From positions 124,001 through 188,000 of the forward strand of contig NZ_CAJZAI010000006.1 in NCBI RefSeq assembly GCF_914271435.1: 64,000 nucleotides of DNA, written 5' to 3'. Below the pieces are notes generated by a model, which was given only the letters and a program-made list of their open reading frames with translations, had not been told where the DNA came from and did not search any database. Positions 28,851 to 38,821 of this stretch are shown piece after piece (positions within the stretch are counted from its first letter, which is position 1; each line of letters begins with the position of its first letter). The translations under genes were made by a program, and so were the position numbers. The stretch is from Cupriavidus laharis (GTDB lineage: Bacteria; Pseudomonadota; Gammaproteobacteria; Burkholderiales; Burkholderiaceae).

Positions 28851-29612
28851 ATGAACCGATCGATCAGGACGGTCCTTCGCGCCAGCGCATGCGCGATGAC
28901 CCTGGCACTTATCCCCCATGCGTACGCGTCCGTTGTCATTGCCGGCACACGCGTCATCGTCAACGCCGAGGATCGCGAAGCCACCATCAAGCTCAGCAAT
29001 GAAGGGAAATCCCCGGCACTGACTCAGGCATGGCTTGATACGGGCGACGCGGCGGCACCCCCGGCCGGCATTGACGTACCGTTCACGGTGACGCCGCCTA
29101 TCGCGCGGATTGACCCGGGAAAGGCACAGACGCTGCGCATCCACTACACGGGCGAGCCCTTGTCCGCCGACAAGGAATCGGTCTTCTGGCTCAGCGTGCT
29201 CGAAATCCCGCCCAAGCCGACCGCCGAGGAGATGGACGCCAACAAGCTGCAACTTGCCTTTCGTTCGCGCATCAAGCTCTTCTTCCGTCCGGCGGGCCTT
29301 CAGGGCGATGCCGGCGAAGCGCCGGCCCGCATTGCATGGCGCATCGTGAAATCCGACCATGGACTGGCGCTGGAAGCCAGCAACCCGACTGCCTATCACG
29401 TCTCGTTCTCCAGCATGGAATTGCTGGACGGTGCGCACAGTGCCACCAACGAGGCCGGCGGCATGGTGGCGCCAGGGAAGACCACTACGTTTCCGCTTGC
29501 CGGCAAAGTGGATCCGGGCAAAGCCACCACCATCCGGTACCAGGCCATCAACGACCACGGCGGCCCCATAGACGGTAAAGCCAGCCCGGGCCTGCCTGCT
29601 ATCACCCGATAG
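28851..29612 (+). CDS. Periplasmic fimbrial chaperone (PapD-like)
   Basis: A 253-aa PapD-type chaperone that completes pilin folds by donor-strand exchange and delivers subunits to the usher. A signal peptide ends near residue 26 (ALIPHAYA), then SVVIAGTRVIVNAEDREATIKLSNEG gives the first strand region, with TPPIARIDPGKAQTLRIHYTG and the FWLSVLEIPPKP motif conserved, the last being a family signature. Start ATG 28851; the longer GTG start at 28794 would put 19 residues before the signal peptide. The usher gene follows after 116 bp. Confidence 0.93.
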   Translation: MNRSIRTVLRASACAMTLALIPHAYASVVIAGTRVIVNAEDREATIKLSNEGKSPALTQAWLDTGDAAAPPAGIDVPFTVTPPIARIDPGKAQTLRIHYTGEPLSADKESVFWLSVLEIPPKPTAEEMDANKLQLAFRSRIKLFFRPAGLQGDAGEAPARIAWRIVKSDHGLALEASNPTAYHVSFSSMELLDGAHSATNEAGGMVAPGKTTTFPLAGKVDPGKATTIRYQAINDHGGPIDGKASPGLPAITR

Positions 29613-29728
29613 CCCCTCCATCAAGCGCAGGCGCAGTCCGGCACTCCCGACCCCTCCCGATTCGCGCTGAAGATGCCGCCCGACGGCAGGGACGCGTCTT
29701 GCCTCAAGCCTCCAGCGCCACACAAGCC

Positions 29729-32284
29729 ATGCAGAACACAACAGCGCACCCACCCTATCCCCGCATACGGCCGCTCAGTGCCGTAGTCATCATGCTGGTC
29801 AGCGCAGGCGCGCTTGCTGCCAACTCGGACTCTCCCAAGGCGGGTGCCGCAGCCGAGGTGGAATTCAACGACCTGTTCCTGCACCAGCCTGGCGGAAGCC
29901 CCATCGACTTCAGCCGCTTCAACAAGGGCAATGTGGTGATGCCGGGCAGTTACCGCGCAGAGCTCTACGTCAACCAGGCGTGGCTGGGCCGGATTGACGT
30001 GCAAATGCGCGAGATCGCCGGAAAGGACAGCGAGGTATTGCCCTGCTTCGACGAGGCGTTGCTCGATCGGGTCGGCGCCGATCTCGGCAGGCTCGCACCG
30101 GAAACGATAGCCAGAGTCCGCATGCCCGAAGCCTGCGTGCCACTGCATGCCATCATCCATGGCGCCACCGCGAGCTTCGACAGCGGCGAACAGCGGCTCG
30201 ATGTCAGCGTGCCCCAGGCCGCGCTGTCCCGGCAGGCTCGGGGCTATGTGGATCCGCGCTATTGGAACGACGGTGTGACGGCAGCAACGGTGCAGTACAA
30301 CGGCAGCGTCTACCAGACTCGCACGGCAGGCTATACCGCCACGCAGGGCTATCTTGGCCTCGGCGCCGGCTTCAATACGGGGCCCTGGCGCTTCCGGCAC
30401 AAAGGCAGCCTCAGCTCCGACCAAGGCACGGCCAGGTACCAGAGCGTGCAGACAAGCCTGCAGCGCTCCGTCATTTCGCTGCGCAGCCAGCTGGTGCTGG
30501 GGGATGCATTCACCGACGGCACCGTGTTCGACAGCGTCGGCTTCCGCGGCGTGCAGCTCGCCAGCGACGACCGCATGCAGCCGGAATCGCAGCGCGGCTA
30601 TGCGCCGCGCGTGCACGGCATCGCCAACAGCAACGCCCGCGTACAGGTCCGCCAGAACGGCAACCTCATCTATGAAACCACGGTTGCCGCCGGACCGTTC
30701 GAGATCGACGACCTTTATCCCACCGGCTATGGCGGAGACCTGGAAGTGGTGGTGACGGAAGCCGATGGCAGCGTGCATGTTTCGCGAGTCCCTTATGCCG
30801 CCGCCGTCAATGCCTTGCGCCCTGGCGTCACGCGCTATGGCGTCACGGCGGGCCAGTACCGCAACGCAGGCCTGCAAGGCCGTCCCGCCATGCTCCAGGC
30901 CACGGTGCAGCATGGATTCACCAATATGGTGACCGGCTACGGCGGCATTGTGGTGGCTGAAGGCTACCTGGCGGCGGTGGGCGGCGCAGCGCTCAATACC
31001 GCGTACGGCGCATTCGGTGCGGACCTGACTCACGCCGGCACGCGGCTGGCTACGCAGCCGGACCGGAACGGATACAGCGCGCGGCTCAGCTACAGCAAGC
31101 TGGTGGAGCCCACCGGCACGAACGTATCGGTGGCAGCCTACCGCTATTCGAGCAGCGGCTACCTGGGCATGACCGACGCCATGACCCTGCGCGAGCTTGA
31201 GCGGCGCGGCATGCAATCGGCGATGCGGGGTATCCTGCGTAGCCAGCTCCAGCTCACGCTCAACCAGAGGCTGCGCCCCGGATATGGATCCTTCTATCTT
31301 TCGGGCGCGGTACAGGGCTACTGGAACCGCGGCGGCACGGACACGCAATTCCAGCTGGGCTACAACAACAGCTACAAGTCGCTGAACTATGGGGTCGCGG
31401 CCTCGCGCCAGTTCAGCCTGTCGGGCAGGCGCTGGGAGAACCGCATCATGCTGAATATCGGTATCCCGCTGGGCAAGGGGCAGCATGCGCCGTATGCTAT
31501 GACCGGTATCGAGCGCGACGCGTCGGGAACGGTCAACCTGCAGCAATCGGTGACCGGATCGCTCGGGGTGGACAACGCCTTCAGCTATGGCGTCAATGCC
31601 GGGTATGCGAGCGGTGGCCGGCCTGCCGCAAGCCTGGCAGCCAACGCAGCCTATCTGTCGCCCGTGGCCGCATTGACGGCAAGTGCCGGCAAGGGCAGCA
31701 ACTATTCGCAGGTATCGGCGGGCATCTCGGGCGGCATCGTGGCATACGCTGGCGGGGTGAGCTTCACGCCCACGATGGGCGAGACGCTGGCCATCGTGGA
31801 GGCCGCCGACGCGGCGGGCGCCCGGCTGGTCAACGGCAGCGGCTTGCGCGTTGATCCCTGGGGACGCGCCGTCGTGCCGGCACTCGTGCCGTTCTCGCGG
31901 AACCAGGTCGAGATCGACCCGAAGGGCCTGCCGGTGAACGTCGACCTCGATTCGACCCTCCAGCAGGTCGCGCCGACAGCCGGCGCGGTGGTGGCGGTCC
32001 GGTTCGAGACAGCCGACCGCGGACGACCCGCGGTGATCCGCACCAGCACGGTCGACGGCAAGCCGCTACCGTTTGGCGCCGAAGTACGGGACGACCAGGG
32101 TGCGAATATCGGCACGGTGGGGCAAGGCGGCCGCATCGTTGCCCGCGGCCTCAGGGCCGACCAGGGACAACTGACCGCCCGCTGGGGCAAGACGGCGCAG
32201 GACACCTGCCGGCTCGACTACGCGCTGCCGGCCACCGGCCGGCGCGGCACACGAATCGATGTGATCGAGGTGCAGTGCCACTGA
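29729..32284 (+). CDS. Outer-membrane fimbrial usher (FimD/PapC-like)
   Basis: An 851-aa outer-membrane usher that forms the pore and assembly platform for the pilus. After a signal peptide (about 1-32) comes the N-terminal chaperone-binding domain (AEVEFNDLFLHQPG, DFSRFNKGNVVMPGSYRAELYVN), the 24-strand barrel with plug (GVQLASDDRMQPESQRGYAPRV is the classic motif) and two C-terminal domains ending CRLDYALPATGRRGTRIDVIEVQCH. The length is normal. ATG 29729 is chosen over a TTG at 29699. It is the last gene of the operon; no tip adhesin gene follows. Confidence 0.94.
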   Translation: MQNTTAHPPYPRIRPLSAVVIMLVSAGALAANSDSPKAGAAAEVEFNDLFLHQPGGSPIDFSRFNKGNVVMPGSYRAELYVNQAWLGRIDVQMREIAGKDSEVLPCFDEALLDRVGADLGRLAPETIARVRMPEACVPLHAIIHGATASFDSGEQRLDVSVPQAALSRQARGYVDPRYWNDGVTAATVQYNGSVYQTRTAGYTATQGYLGLGAGFNTGPWRFRHKGSLSSDQGTARYQSVQTSLQRSVISLRSQLVLGDAFTDGTVFDSVGFRGVQLASDDRMQPESQRGYAPRVHGIANSNARVQVRQNGNLIYETTVAAGPFEIDDLYPTGYGGDLEVVVTEADGSVHVSRVPYAAAVNALRPGVTRYGVTAGQYRNAGLQGRPAMLQATVQHGFTNMVTGYGGIVVAEGYLAAVGGAALNTAYGAFGADLTHAGTRLATQPDRNGYSARLSYSKLVEPTGTNVSVAAYRYSSSGYLGMTDAMTLRELERRGMQSAMRGILRSQLQLTLNQRLRPGYGSFYLSGAVQGYWNRGGTDTQFQLGYNNSYKSLNYGVAASRQFSLSGRRWENRIMLNIGIPLGKGQHAPYAMTGIERDASGTVNLQQSVTGSLGVDNAFSYGVNAGYASGGRPAASLAANAAYLSPVAALTASAGKGSNYSQVSAGISGGIVAYAGGVSFTPTMGETLAIVEAADAAGARLVNGSGLRVDPWGRAVVPALVPFSRNQVEIDPKGLPVNVDLDSTLQQVAPTAGAVVAVRFETADRGRPAVIRTSTVDGKPLPFGAEVRDDQGANIGTVGQGGRIVARGLRADQGQLTARWGKTAQDTCRLDYALPATGRRGTRIDVIEVQCH

Positions 32285-32397
32285 ACTGAGCCGGCGCCGC
32301 CGACGGGAACTGGCCCGCCGATCGGCAGCGAAATTGTCCATGGCACCGCGATGGCAGGTCGCTACACTGTGGAACGATCCTGCCTTCCGATGCCGCC

Positions 32398-33258
32398 ATG
32401 ACTGCCTACGCGTTCCGCCTGCTCAACGTCTTCGCCGAATCCACGTTCGGCGGCAACCCGTTGTGCGTTTTCGAGGATGCCCGCGGCATGGACGACGCCA
32501 CCATGCAGGCGCTGGCGCTGCAGTTCAACCTGTCCGAAACCACCTTCATCCTGCCTTCGGACCGGGCGCATGCGCAGGTTCGCATCTTCACGCCCGGCTA
32601 CGAAATGCGCTTTGCAGGACATCCCACGCTCGGCACGGCGCATGTCGTACGCGACCTGACCACAAGTGGCAACCGGCTGACGCTCGAATTCAAGGCCGGA
32701 GTCGTGCCAGTCGAGGCCAGCGGCGACGTCTGGATCTTCACCGCTCCGCACGCCGGCCCGCCCAAGACGGCCGCGGTTGACCTGCCCGATGCGGAAATGG
32801 CGGCGCTGCTGGGCCTGGAAGCGCGCGACCTGCTGACCTCGCCGATGTGGGTCGACACCGGTGCCGACCAGTTGCTGGTGGCCGTCCGCAGCACGGATGC
32901 CGTGCAAAGGGCTCGCCCGGATACGTCGCGCCTGGACCAGTGGCCGCAGAGCAGCCTGGGCCGCAAGACCGCCTATGTGTTCGCCTTTGATCCGACCCAG
33001 CCCGGACGCGTGCTCGCACGGTATTTCTTCAGCAAGCAAGGTGGTGGCGTGGCGGAAGACCCGGGCACGGGGTCCGCATGCGCCAATCTCGGTGGCTGGC
33101 TGCTGGCCAACGCGCATGTGCTGCCGGCCGAATACGAAGTCGACCAGGGTGCCACCGTGGATCGTCCCTGTACGCTGCGGCTTGCCGTGACCACTGCGGG
33201 CGCCATCCGGGTAGGTGGCCGCGTGATAGAAATCGGCCGCGGTACCGTCACGCTGTAG
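32398..33258 (+). CDS. PhzF family isomerase
   Basis: A 286-aa protein of the PhzF/diaminopimelate-epimerase fold. The catalytic Glu is expected at Glu47 (FNLSETTFIL), and GHPTLGTAHV and PGTGSACANLGGWLL, which bind the substrate, are intact. Family members isomerise trans-2,3-dihydro-3-hydroxyanthranilate in phenazine synthesis, but most chromosomal ones have unknown substrates. There are no other phenazine genes here, so the phz name is not used. A PaiB-like gene follows 74 bp downstream. Confidence 0.9.
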   Translation: MTAYAFRLLNVFAESTFGGNPLCVFEDARGMDDATMQALALQFNLSETTFILPSDRAHAQVRIFTPGYEMRFAGHPTLGTAHVVRDLTTSGNRLTLEFKAGVVPVEASGDVWIFTAPHAGPPKTAAVDLPDAEMAALLGLEARDLLTSPMWVDTGADQLLVAVRSTDAVQRARPDTSRLDQWPQSSLGRKTAYVFAFDPTQPGRVLARYFFSKQGGGVAEDPGTGSACANLGGWLLANAHVLPAEYEVDQGATVDRPCTLRLAVTTAGAIRVGGRVIEIGRGTVTL

Positions 33259-33332
33259 CGCCGGCTCTATCCCCGGCAAGATCGCCCCATGGACCCGCAC
33301 GCCATCACCACGCTCCAATAGGATCGGATCCC

Positions 33333-33953
33333 ATGTACACGCCCTCCCACTTTTCCAGCGACGACCCCGAAATCATCGACGAGGTCATGCGCCGCTACCC
33401 GTTCGCGACCCTGGCGGGCAACAATGCGGACAACCAGCCGTTCGCCACGCACCTTCCCGTCGTGGCTGAGCGCGATGGGCAGACTTGGCGCATCGAAGGA
33501 CACGTCGCGCGCGCGAACCCGCACTGGCGCTGGCTCGAGCAGACGCCGCAAGCGCTGCTGGTGTTCCAGGGCCCGCACGGCTATGTGTCGCCTTCGCTGT
33601 ACGAGCAGAAGTTGTCGGTGCCGACCTGGAACTACGTCGCCGTGCACGTGTATGCGGAGGTCAGCACCGTCCATGATGCCGGGGAAAAAGACGCGCTGCT
33701 CAAACGCCTGATCGGCCGCAACGAGCCCGGCTACGCCGAACAATGGCGCGGCCTGCCGGAAGACTTCCAGCAGAAGATGCTGGCGGCCATCGTCGGCCTG
33801 CGCATGGTGCCCGTGCGCGTCGAGGCCAAGTTCAAGCTGAGCCAGAACCGGCCGGCCGCGGACCGTTCGCGCATCCTCGCCGCGCAGCGCGAAGGCAATG
33901 AGACTGAGCGCGACATGGCCGACTGGATGGCGCGGCTGACTGGCGCAGCCTGA
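33333..33953 (+). CDS. PaiB-like FMN-binding protein
   Basis: A 206-aa member of the FMN-binding split-barrel group named after Bacillus PaiB, often annotated as negative transcriptional regulator; a direct DNA-binding role is doubtful. MYTPSHFSSDDPEIIDEVMRRYPFATL at the N-terminus, GPHGYVSPSLYEQKLSVPTWNYVAVHVYAEV in the middle and LRMVPVRVEAKFKLSQNRP near the end are characteristic. The start is ATG 33333. It converges on the CoA-transferase gene with only 7 bp between the stops. Confidence 0.88.
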   Translation: MYTPSHFSSDDPEIIDEVMRRYPFATLAGNNADNQPFATHLPVVAERDGQTWRIEGHVARANPHWRWLEQTPQALLVFQGPHGYVSPSLYEQKLSVPTWNYVAVHVYAEVSTVHDAGEKDALLKRLIGRNEPGYAEQWRGLPEDFQQKMLAAIVGLRMVPVRVEAKFKLSQNRPAADRSRILAAQREGNETERDMADWMARLTGAA

Positions 33954-33960
33954 TCCGGCA

Positions 33961-35400
33961 TCAGCCTCGCGGCAGCCACTCCGGCGCGTGCGTGCCTAGC
34001 GGTTCCGACGGCAGCGCCCAGTGCGCTGGCGTCCCGGACAATTGCGCCGCATGGCGCACCACGGTCAGCATGCCGAAGCCGGACGGCAACACCTCCAGCA
34101 GGTCGGCCACGTCATCGATTTTCTGCTCGGGGGCCTGCAATCCGGCCGGCACGCGTCCCAGTCCCCTCAGCCACTGCCCCACCTGCGCCAGCGACACCCG
34201 CACATGCCAGCTGCCACCCTCCGTGGCGCGCCGATGCAATGCAGCCATGGCGCCGAACGCCAGCAGATAGCCGGCCGCGTGGTCGAGCACCTGCGCCGGC
34301 AGCGGGTGCGGTACATCTTCGCCGGCGGCCTGGGCCTCGGCATGGTTGAAGCCCGTGGCCGTCTGCACGAGCGAATCGAATCCCCGTTTGCCCGACCATG
34401 GCCCGACATGGCCATAGGCACTTAGCGACACATAGACAAGGCCAGGACGGGCACGCACCGCCGCCTCCGGGCCAACGCCGAGTTCTGCCAGCCCGCCAGG
34501 CCGGTAGCCCTGGACCATCACATCAGCGCCGTGCAGCAGCTTGTGCAGCGTGCGCTTGTCGTCGGGATCGCGCAGGTCGAGCTGGCAGGTGCGCTTGCCG
34601 CGGCCGGTGTCGATCACCAGTGGGGCAATCGACGGAAGGTGCGCTGCCGTGACCAGGAGCACGTCGGCGCCGTGCGCCGCGAGCGTGCGCCCGGCCACTG
34701 GCCCGGCGATGATCCGCGTGAAATCGAGGACCCTGACACCGGAAAGCGGCCGACCCTCGGCCGAAGACAGTGGGGGCAAGGGTTGCGGCGGCGCTTCGCC
34801 GATCCGCTCCAGTGTCACCGGCGGCAGGCCGCGCAGTGCCTCGGCTTGCGGGTGCCGGTCCCATTCGTCGAAGCTGCGCATGGCGGCGACCACCAGTCCG
34901 GCATCGGAAGCCGTGGCCTCGAACGCCTCGGCCTCCCACTTGCCTAGCCCCGCCTGCACGGCGGCCTTGTCGTGGGCACAGCCGAGCAGGCGCAGCACGC
35001 CGTCGCGATGGTGCGGGAAATTGGTATGCAGGCGGATCCAGCGGCCATCGCCGCAGCGGTAGACGCCGGCAATCTTGTCCCACAGTTCCGGTGCCGGGCC
35101 GCCGTCCACGCGCAGGTAGCGCTCGCTGCGGAACTCGGTGATGGCGTGGCGCATGTCCACGCCGACCTGCTGCCAGCGGCCGGTGCGCTGCTGCCATAGC
35201 GCCGCGGCAGCCAGGGCCGAGGCCGCCAGGCTGGCCTGCGCCGCCGTGCCCACGGCAAAGCTGGACGGAAGCACCGGCTCGGCGCCGGTGAGATCAAGGT
35301 GGCCCAGTGCATCGGCAGGCAGCCCGGCACCCTGCCACAGGGCAGAGACGACACTGGCGGGCGCGGCGGGAACGGTGGAGGTATCGAGACTGGCAGTCAT
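33961..35400 (-). CDS. Large atypical CaiB/BaiF CoA-transferase
   Basis: A 479-aa class III CoA-transferase-like protein of unusual order. The motif that normally opens the family (VRVLDFTRIIAGPVAGRTLAAHGADVLLV) appears only at about 216-245. The first 200 residues resemble the second half of ordinary members (WDKIAGVYRCGDGRWIRLHTNFPHHR, AMRSFDEWDRHPQAEALRGLPPV), while the end contains GKRGFDSLVQTATGFNHAEA with the expected catalytic Asp near 344. The arrangement looks like a circular permutation or a shortened tandem copy. Substrate unknown. It converges with the PaiB-like gene and diverges from glnS. Confidence 0.85.
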   Translation of the reverse strand: MTASLDTSTVPAAPASVVSALWQGAGLPADALGHLDLTGAEPVLPSSFAVGTAAQASLAASALAAAALWQQRTGRWQQVGVDMRHAITEFRSERYLRVDGGPAPELWDKIAGVYRCGDGRWIRLHTNFPHHRDGVLRLLGCAHDKAAVQAGLGKWEAEAFEATASDAGLVVAAMRSFDEWDRHPQAEALRGLPPVTLERIGEAPPQPLPPLSSAEGRPLSGVRVLDFTRIIAGPVAGRTLAAHGADVLLVTAAHLPSIAPLVIDTGRGKRTCQLDLRDPDDKRTLHKLLHGADVMVQGYRPGGLAELGVGPEAAVRARPGLVYVSLSAYGHVGPWSGKRGFDSLVQTATGFNHAEAQAAGEDVPHPLPAQVLDHAAGYLLAFGAMAALHRRATEGGSWHVRVSLAQVGQWLRGLGRVPAGLQAPEQKIDDVADLLEVLPSGFGMLTVVRHAAQLSGTPAHWALPSEPLGTHAPEWLPRG

Positions 35401-35666
35401 GGCGGCAAACCCCGGGAAATGCGGCGGATGGCGCGAGGCCAGCCGGCCGGTAAGCGTTCGGCCTCCATGCTACTCCCGGACGTCACTTTCCGTAGCCCCC
35501 ATCACGCCCGCCCACGCCAGCCGGGCAACGCCAGCCACAAAAGCAGGCACAAATCCGCCGTGCTCCCGCCGAGTGGCGCCGCTGGCACGGTAAAATCACG
35601 GAATTGGCAATCCGCCACGCAACACTGAAGACCAAGCGGTCCATCCAGCCGCCAGCCGGCGCCACC

Positions 35667-37418
35667 ATGAGCCACGACAACAAGCCTACCGACAGCACGC
35701 CCGCCGCTTCCAATTTTCTGCGAAGCATCATCGACCAGGACCTCGCCGCCGGCACCTACGCCGGCCGCCAGGACAGCCAGGGCGAGCCGCTGCCGACCGT
35801 CATCACCCGCTTTCCGCCGGAGCCGAACGGCTACCTGCATATCGGCCACGCCAAGAGCATCTGCCTGAACTTCGGCCTGGCGCGCGACTACGGCGGCCGC
35901 TGCCACCTGCGCTTCGACGACACCAACCCGGTCAAGGAAGACACCGAATACGTCGACTCGATCATCGACGCGGTGCACTGGCTGGGCTTCTCCTGGGACA
36001 ACAGGATCCCGGGCGGCCAGCCGCACCTGCACTACGCGAGCGACTACTTCGACCAGCTCTACGCCTTCGCCGAGAAGCTGATCGAGCGCGGCGCCGCCTA
36101 CATCGACAGCCAGAGCGCCGAGCAGATCGCCGCCAACCGCGGCAATTTCTCGGAGCCGGGCAAGCCGTCGCCGTTCCGCGACCGCAGCGCCGAGGAAAAC
36201 CTGCAGCTGTTCCGCGACATGCGCGACGGCAAGTACCAGGACGGCCAGCACGTGCTGCGCGCGAAGATCGACATGGCCGCGCCGAACATCGTGATGCGCG
36301 ATCCGGTGCTGTACCGCATCCGCCATGCGCACCACCACCGCACCGGCGACAAGTGGTGCATCTACCCGATGTACGACTTCACGCACTGCATTTCGGATGC
36401 GATCGAGAACATCACGCATTCGCTGTGCACGCTGGAGTTCGAGAACAACCGCCCACTGTACGACTGGGTGCTCGAACACCTGCGCGATTGCGGCGTGTTC
36501 CGCGACCCGCTGCCGCACCAGTATGAATTCGCGCGCCTGAACCTGACCTACGCGATCACCAGCAAGCGCAAGCTCAAGCAGCTTGTGGACGAGCAGCGCG
36601 TGGACGGCTGGGACGATCCGCGCATGCCGACCATCGTCGGTATCCGCCGCCGCGGCTACACGCCGGAATCGATCCAGCTGTTCTGCGACCGCGTGGGCGT
36701 GGCCAAGGCCGACAGCTGGATCGACATGAGCACGCTTGAAGGCGCCGTGCGCGACGACCTGGACGCCCGTGCCGCGCGCGGCGTAGCTGTGCTGGACCCG
36801 CTCAAGCTGATCCTCGACAACTACCCCGAAGGCCAGACCGAGGAATGCTCGGCGCCCGTCCACCCGAAGAAGCCGGAGCTGGGCAAGCGCGTGTTCCCGA
36901 TCTCGCGCGAGCTGTGGATCGAGCGCGAGGACTTCAACGAGAACCCGCCGAAGGGCTATTTCCGCCTGTTCCCGGGCAACAAGGTGCGCCTGAAGTACGG
37001 CTACGTGATCGAGTGCACCGGCGTGGACAAGGATGCCGACGGCAACATCGTGGCCGTGCATGCCAGCTACCTGCCCGACACCAAGAGCGGCACCCCGGGC
37101 GCAGACAGCGTCAAGGTCAAGGGCGTGATCCACTGGGTCAGCGCCGCCGCGGCCTACGAATGCGAAGTGTGCCTGTACGACCGCCTGTTCAACGACCCGA
37201 ACCCGGATGCCGGCGGCAAGAACTTCCTGGAAGCGCTGAACCCGGATTCGAAGAAGGTGATCACGGCCTACCTGGAGCCGAGCCTGCGCAACGCAAAGCC
37301 GGAAGACCGCTTCCAGTTCGAGCGCCACGGTTACTTCGTGGCCGACCGCGTCGATTCGCAGCCGGGCAAGCCGGTCTTCAACCGCATCGTCGGGCTGAAG
37401 GACAGCTGGGGCAAGTGA
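35667..37418 (+). CDS. glnS: Glutamine--tRNA ligase
   Basis: Class I synthetase charging tRNA-Gln. The 583-aa product has the HIGH signature as HIGH at 58-61 ([12 protein letters not shown]) and the KMSKS-equivalent SKRKL at about 299-303. The C-terminal anticodon-binding beta barrels are complete ([25 protein letters not shown]). Start ATG 35667 ([20 protein letters not shown]). The stop codon overlaps the start of the S4-domain gene as TGATG, so the two are translationally coupled. GlnRS presence, instead of only the amidotransferase route, is usual in beta- and gammaproteobacteria. Confidence 0.97.
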   Translation: MSHDNKPTDSTPAASNFLRSIIDQDLAAGTYAGRQDSQGEPLPTVITRFPPEPNGYLHIGHAKSICLNFGLARDYGGRCHLRFDDTNPVKEDTEYVDSIIDAVHWLGFSWDNRIPGGQPHLHYASDYFDQLYAFAEKLIERGAAYIDSQSAEQIAANRGNFSEPGKPSPFRDRSAEENLQLFRDMRDGKYQDGQHVLRAKIDMAAPNIVMRDPVLYRIRHAHHHRTGDKWCIYPMYDFTHCISDAIENITHSLCTLEFENNRPLYDWVLEHLRDCGVFRDPLPHQYEFARLNLTYAITSKRKLKQLVDEQRVDGWDDPRMPTIVGIRRRGYTPESIQLFCDRVGVAKADSWIDMSTLEGAVRDDLDARAARGVAVLDPLKLILDNYPEGQTEECSAPVHPKKPELGKRVFPISRELWIEREDFNENPPKGYFRLFPGNKVRLKYGYVIECTGVDKDADGNIVAVHASYLPDTKSGTPGADSVKVKGVIHWVSAAAAYECEVCLYDRLFNDPNPDAGGKNFLEALNPDSKKVITAYLEPSLRNAKPEDRFQFERHGYFVADRVDSQPGKPVFNRIVGLKDSWGK

Positions 37419-37660
37419 TGGCAAAGGCAGGAAAACCCCAGGTTCAGGTCATCACATTCCCGCTCGATCGCGAGTTCATCGCGCTCAATGACCTGCTCAA
37501 GCTGGCCGGCGTGTGCGACAGCGGCGGCGCCGGCAAGGCGCTGGTCGCAGCCGGCGAAGTCTCGGTGGACGGCGAGCCCGAATCGCGCAAGACTGCGAAG
37601 ATTCGCGCCGGCCAGGTAGTCAGCCTGACCGGTGTCGACATCCGGGTGGTCGCAGCCTGA
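37418..37660 (+). CDS. Small S4-domain RNA-binding protein (YbcJ-like)
   Basis: An 80-aa protein consisting of little more than one S4 fold: FPLDREFIALNDLLKLAGVC, then SGGAGKALVAAGEVSVDGEPESRKTAKIRAGQ. Such proteins bind structured RNA; YbcJ of E. coli is the model, with unclear function. Its ATG shares a base with the glnS stop codon (TGATG), which makes coupling to glnS translation very likely. The following MAPEG gene is 63 bp away across a small hairpin (37674-37692). Confidence 0.9.
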   Translation: MAKAGKPQVQVITFPLDREFIALNDLLKLAGVCDSGGAGKALVAAGEVSVDGEPESRKTAKIRAGQVVSLTGVDIRVVAA

Positions 37661-37723
37661 CGCTGGGCGTACGGCAGCGGCACGGCCGCTGCGAAGAATT
37701 CAGCTTCAGGGAAGGACGGAACC

Positions 37724-38110
37724 ATGCCGATCGCATTCTGGTGTGTCCTCGTGGCAGGCATCCTGCCCGTCGTGACCGTGGCCATTGCCAAGGCCGGCGG
37801 GAAGGCCTTCGACAACCATGACCCGCGCGGCTGGCTGGAGCGCCAGAGCGGCCGCGCGCGCCGCGCCGACATGGCGCACCGCAACCATTTCGAGGCCTTC
37901 CCGTTCTTTGCCGCTGCGGTGCTGACGGCCACGTACCTGCAGGCGCCCCAGGCACGCATCAACGAACTGGCGGTGGTCTTCATCATCGCGCGCGTGCTCT
38001 ACACGGTTTGCTACCTGACCGACCGCGCTACCCTGCGTACGCTGTGCTGGACGATCGGCTTCCTGTCGGTGGTCGGCATCTTCCTGCTGCCGGTCTTCGT
38101 GCATAACTAG
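37724..38110 (+). CDS. MAPEG family membrane protein
   Basis: A 128-aa inner-membrane protein with four predicted helices (about 2-22, 60-78, 82-100, 105-126). The motif RADMAHRNHFEAFPFFAAAVLTA contains the conserved Asn-His-x-Glu region of the MAPEG fold, known from eukaryotic glutathione-dependent membrane enzymes; bacterial function is unknown. The yceI gene follows after 12 bp and is probably cotranscribed. Confidence 0.9.
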   Translation: MPIAFWCVLVAGILPVVTVAIAKAGGKAFDNHDPRGWLERQSGRARRADMAHRNHFEAFPFFAAAVLTATYLQAPQARINELAVVFIIARVLYTVCYLTDRATLRTLCWTIGFLSVVGIFLLPVFVHN

Positions 38111-38122
38111 GAGCGACCGGCC

Positions 38123-38710
38123 ATGCGCTTGCCTTGCCTTGCATGGCTGCTCGCCGCCGTCGGCAGCGCGGCGGCCGCTGCCCCGGTCTCGTACACCGTC
38201 GACCCGACGCACACAACCGTCTACTTCGCCGCCAGCCACTTCGACCGCACCACGGTACGCGGACGGTTCGGCAAGATCGACGGGCGGATCGTCTACGACC
38301 CCGCCACCGGCGCCGGTGGCATCGACTTCACGGTGGAAACGGCATCGGTCGATACCGGCAACCGCAGCCTCGACGGCGTGCTTCGCTCGCCACAATTTCT
38401 GGATGCCGCCAATTCGCCCGTGGCCAGGCTGCGGGCAGACCGCTTTGTCGTCGAGAACGGCAAGCTGGTAGCGGTGGAAGGTGAACTGAGCCTGCTCGGT
38501 ACGACACGGCCGCTGCAGCTGGAGGTCGATCGCTTCAGTTGCGGCGAGATCTCGCTGTTCGGCATTCGCCGCAAGGTCTGCGGCGGTGACTTCCACGCCA
38601 CGCTGGCGCGTAGTGCCTTCGGCATGACGCGGTTCCTGCCGGAGGTGAGCGACAACGTGACCCTGCAGATCTCGGTCGAGGCATCGCCCGCGGAGTCGGC
38701 CGCCCCGTGA
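38123..38710 (+). CDS. YceI family periplasmic protein
   Basis: A 195-aa secreted lipocalin-like protein of the YceI family, beta barrels that bind isoprenoid or other lipids. Signal peptide 1-20 (LLAAVGSAAAAA), then YTVDPTHTTVYFAASHFDRTTVRGRFGKIDGRI and a series of alternating strands ending VTLQISVEA. AGGAGCG lies 9 nt before the ATG. It follows the MAPEG gene by 12 bp. In E. coli YceI is base-induced with a cytochrome b561; no such partner is here. Its ligand is unknown. Confidence 0.92.
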   Translation: MRLPCLAWLLAAVGSAAAAAPVSYTVDPTHTTVYFAASHFDRTTVRGRFGKIDGRIVYDPATGAGGIDFTVETASVDTGNRSLDGVLRSPQFLDAANSPVARLRADRFVVENGKLVAVEGELSLLGTTRPLQLEVDRFSCGEISLFGIRRKVCGGDFHATLARSAFGMTRFLPEVSDNVTLQISVEASPAESAAP

Positions 38711-38821
38711 CGGCATCCGATCACCTTTGCAGCGGGATTCTTTTGTAAAATTGCTGGTTTGCTTTTCCACAATTGCCTGCCGCGCGTCGCGTCCTGCGTG
38801 CCGGCGATAGCGAGACAGACA

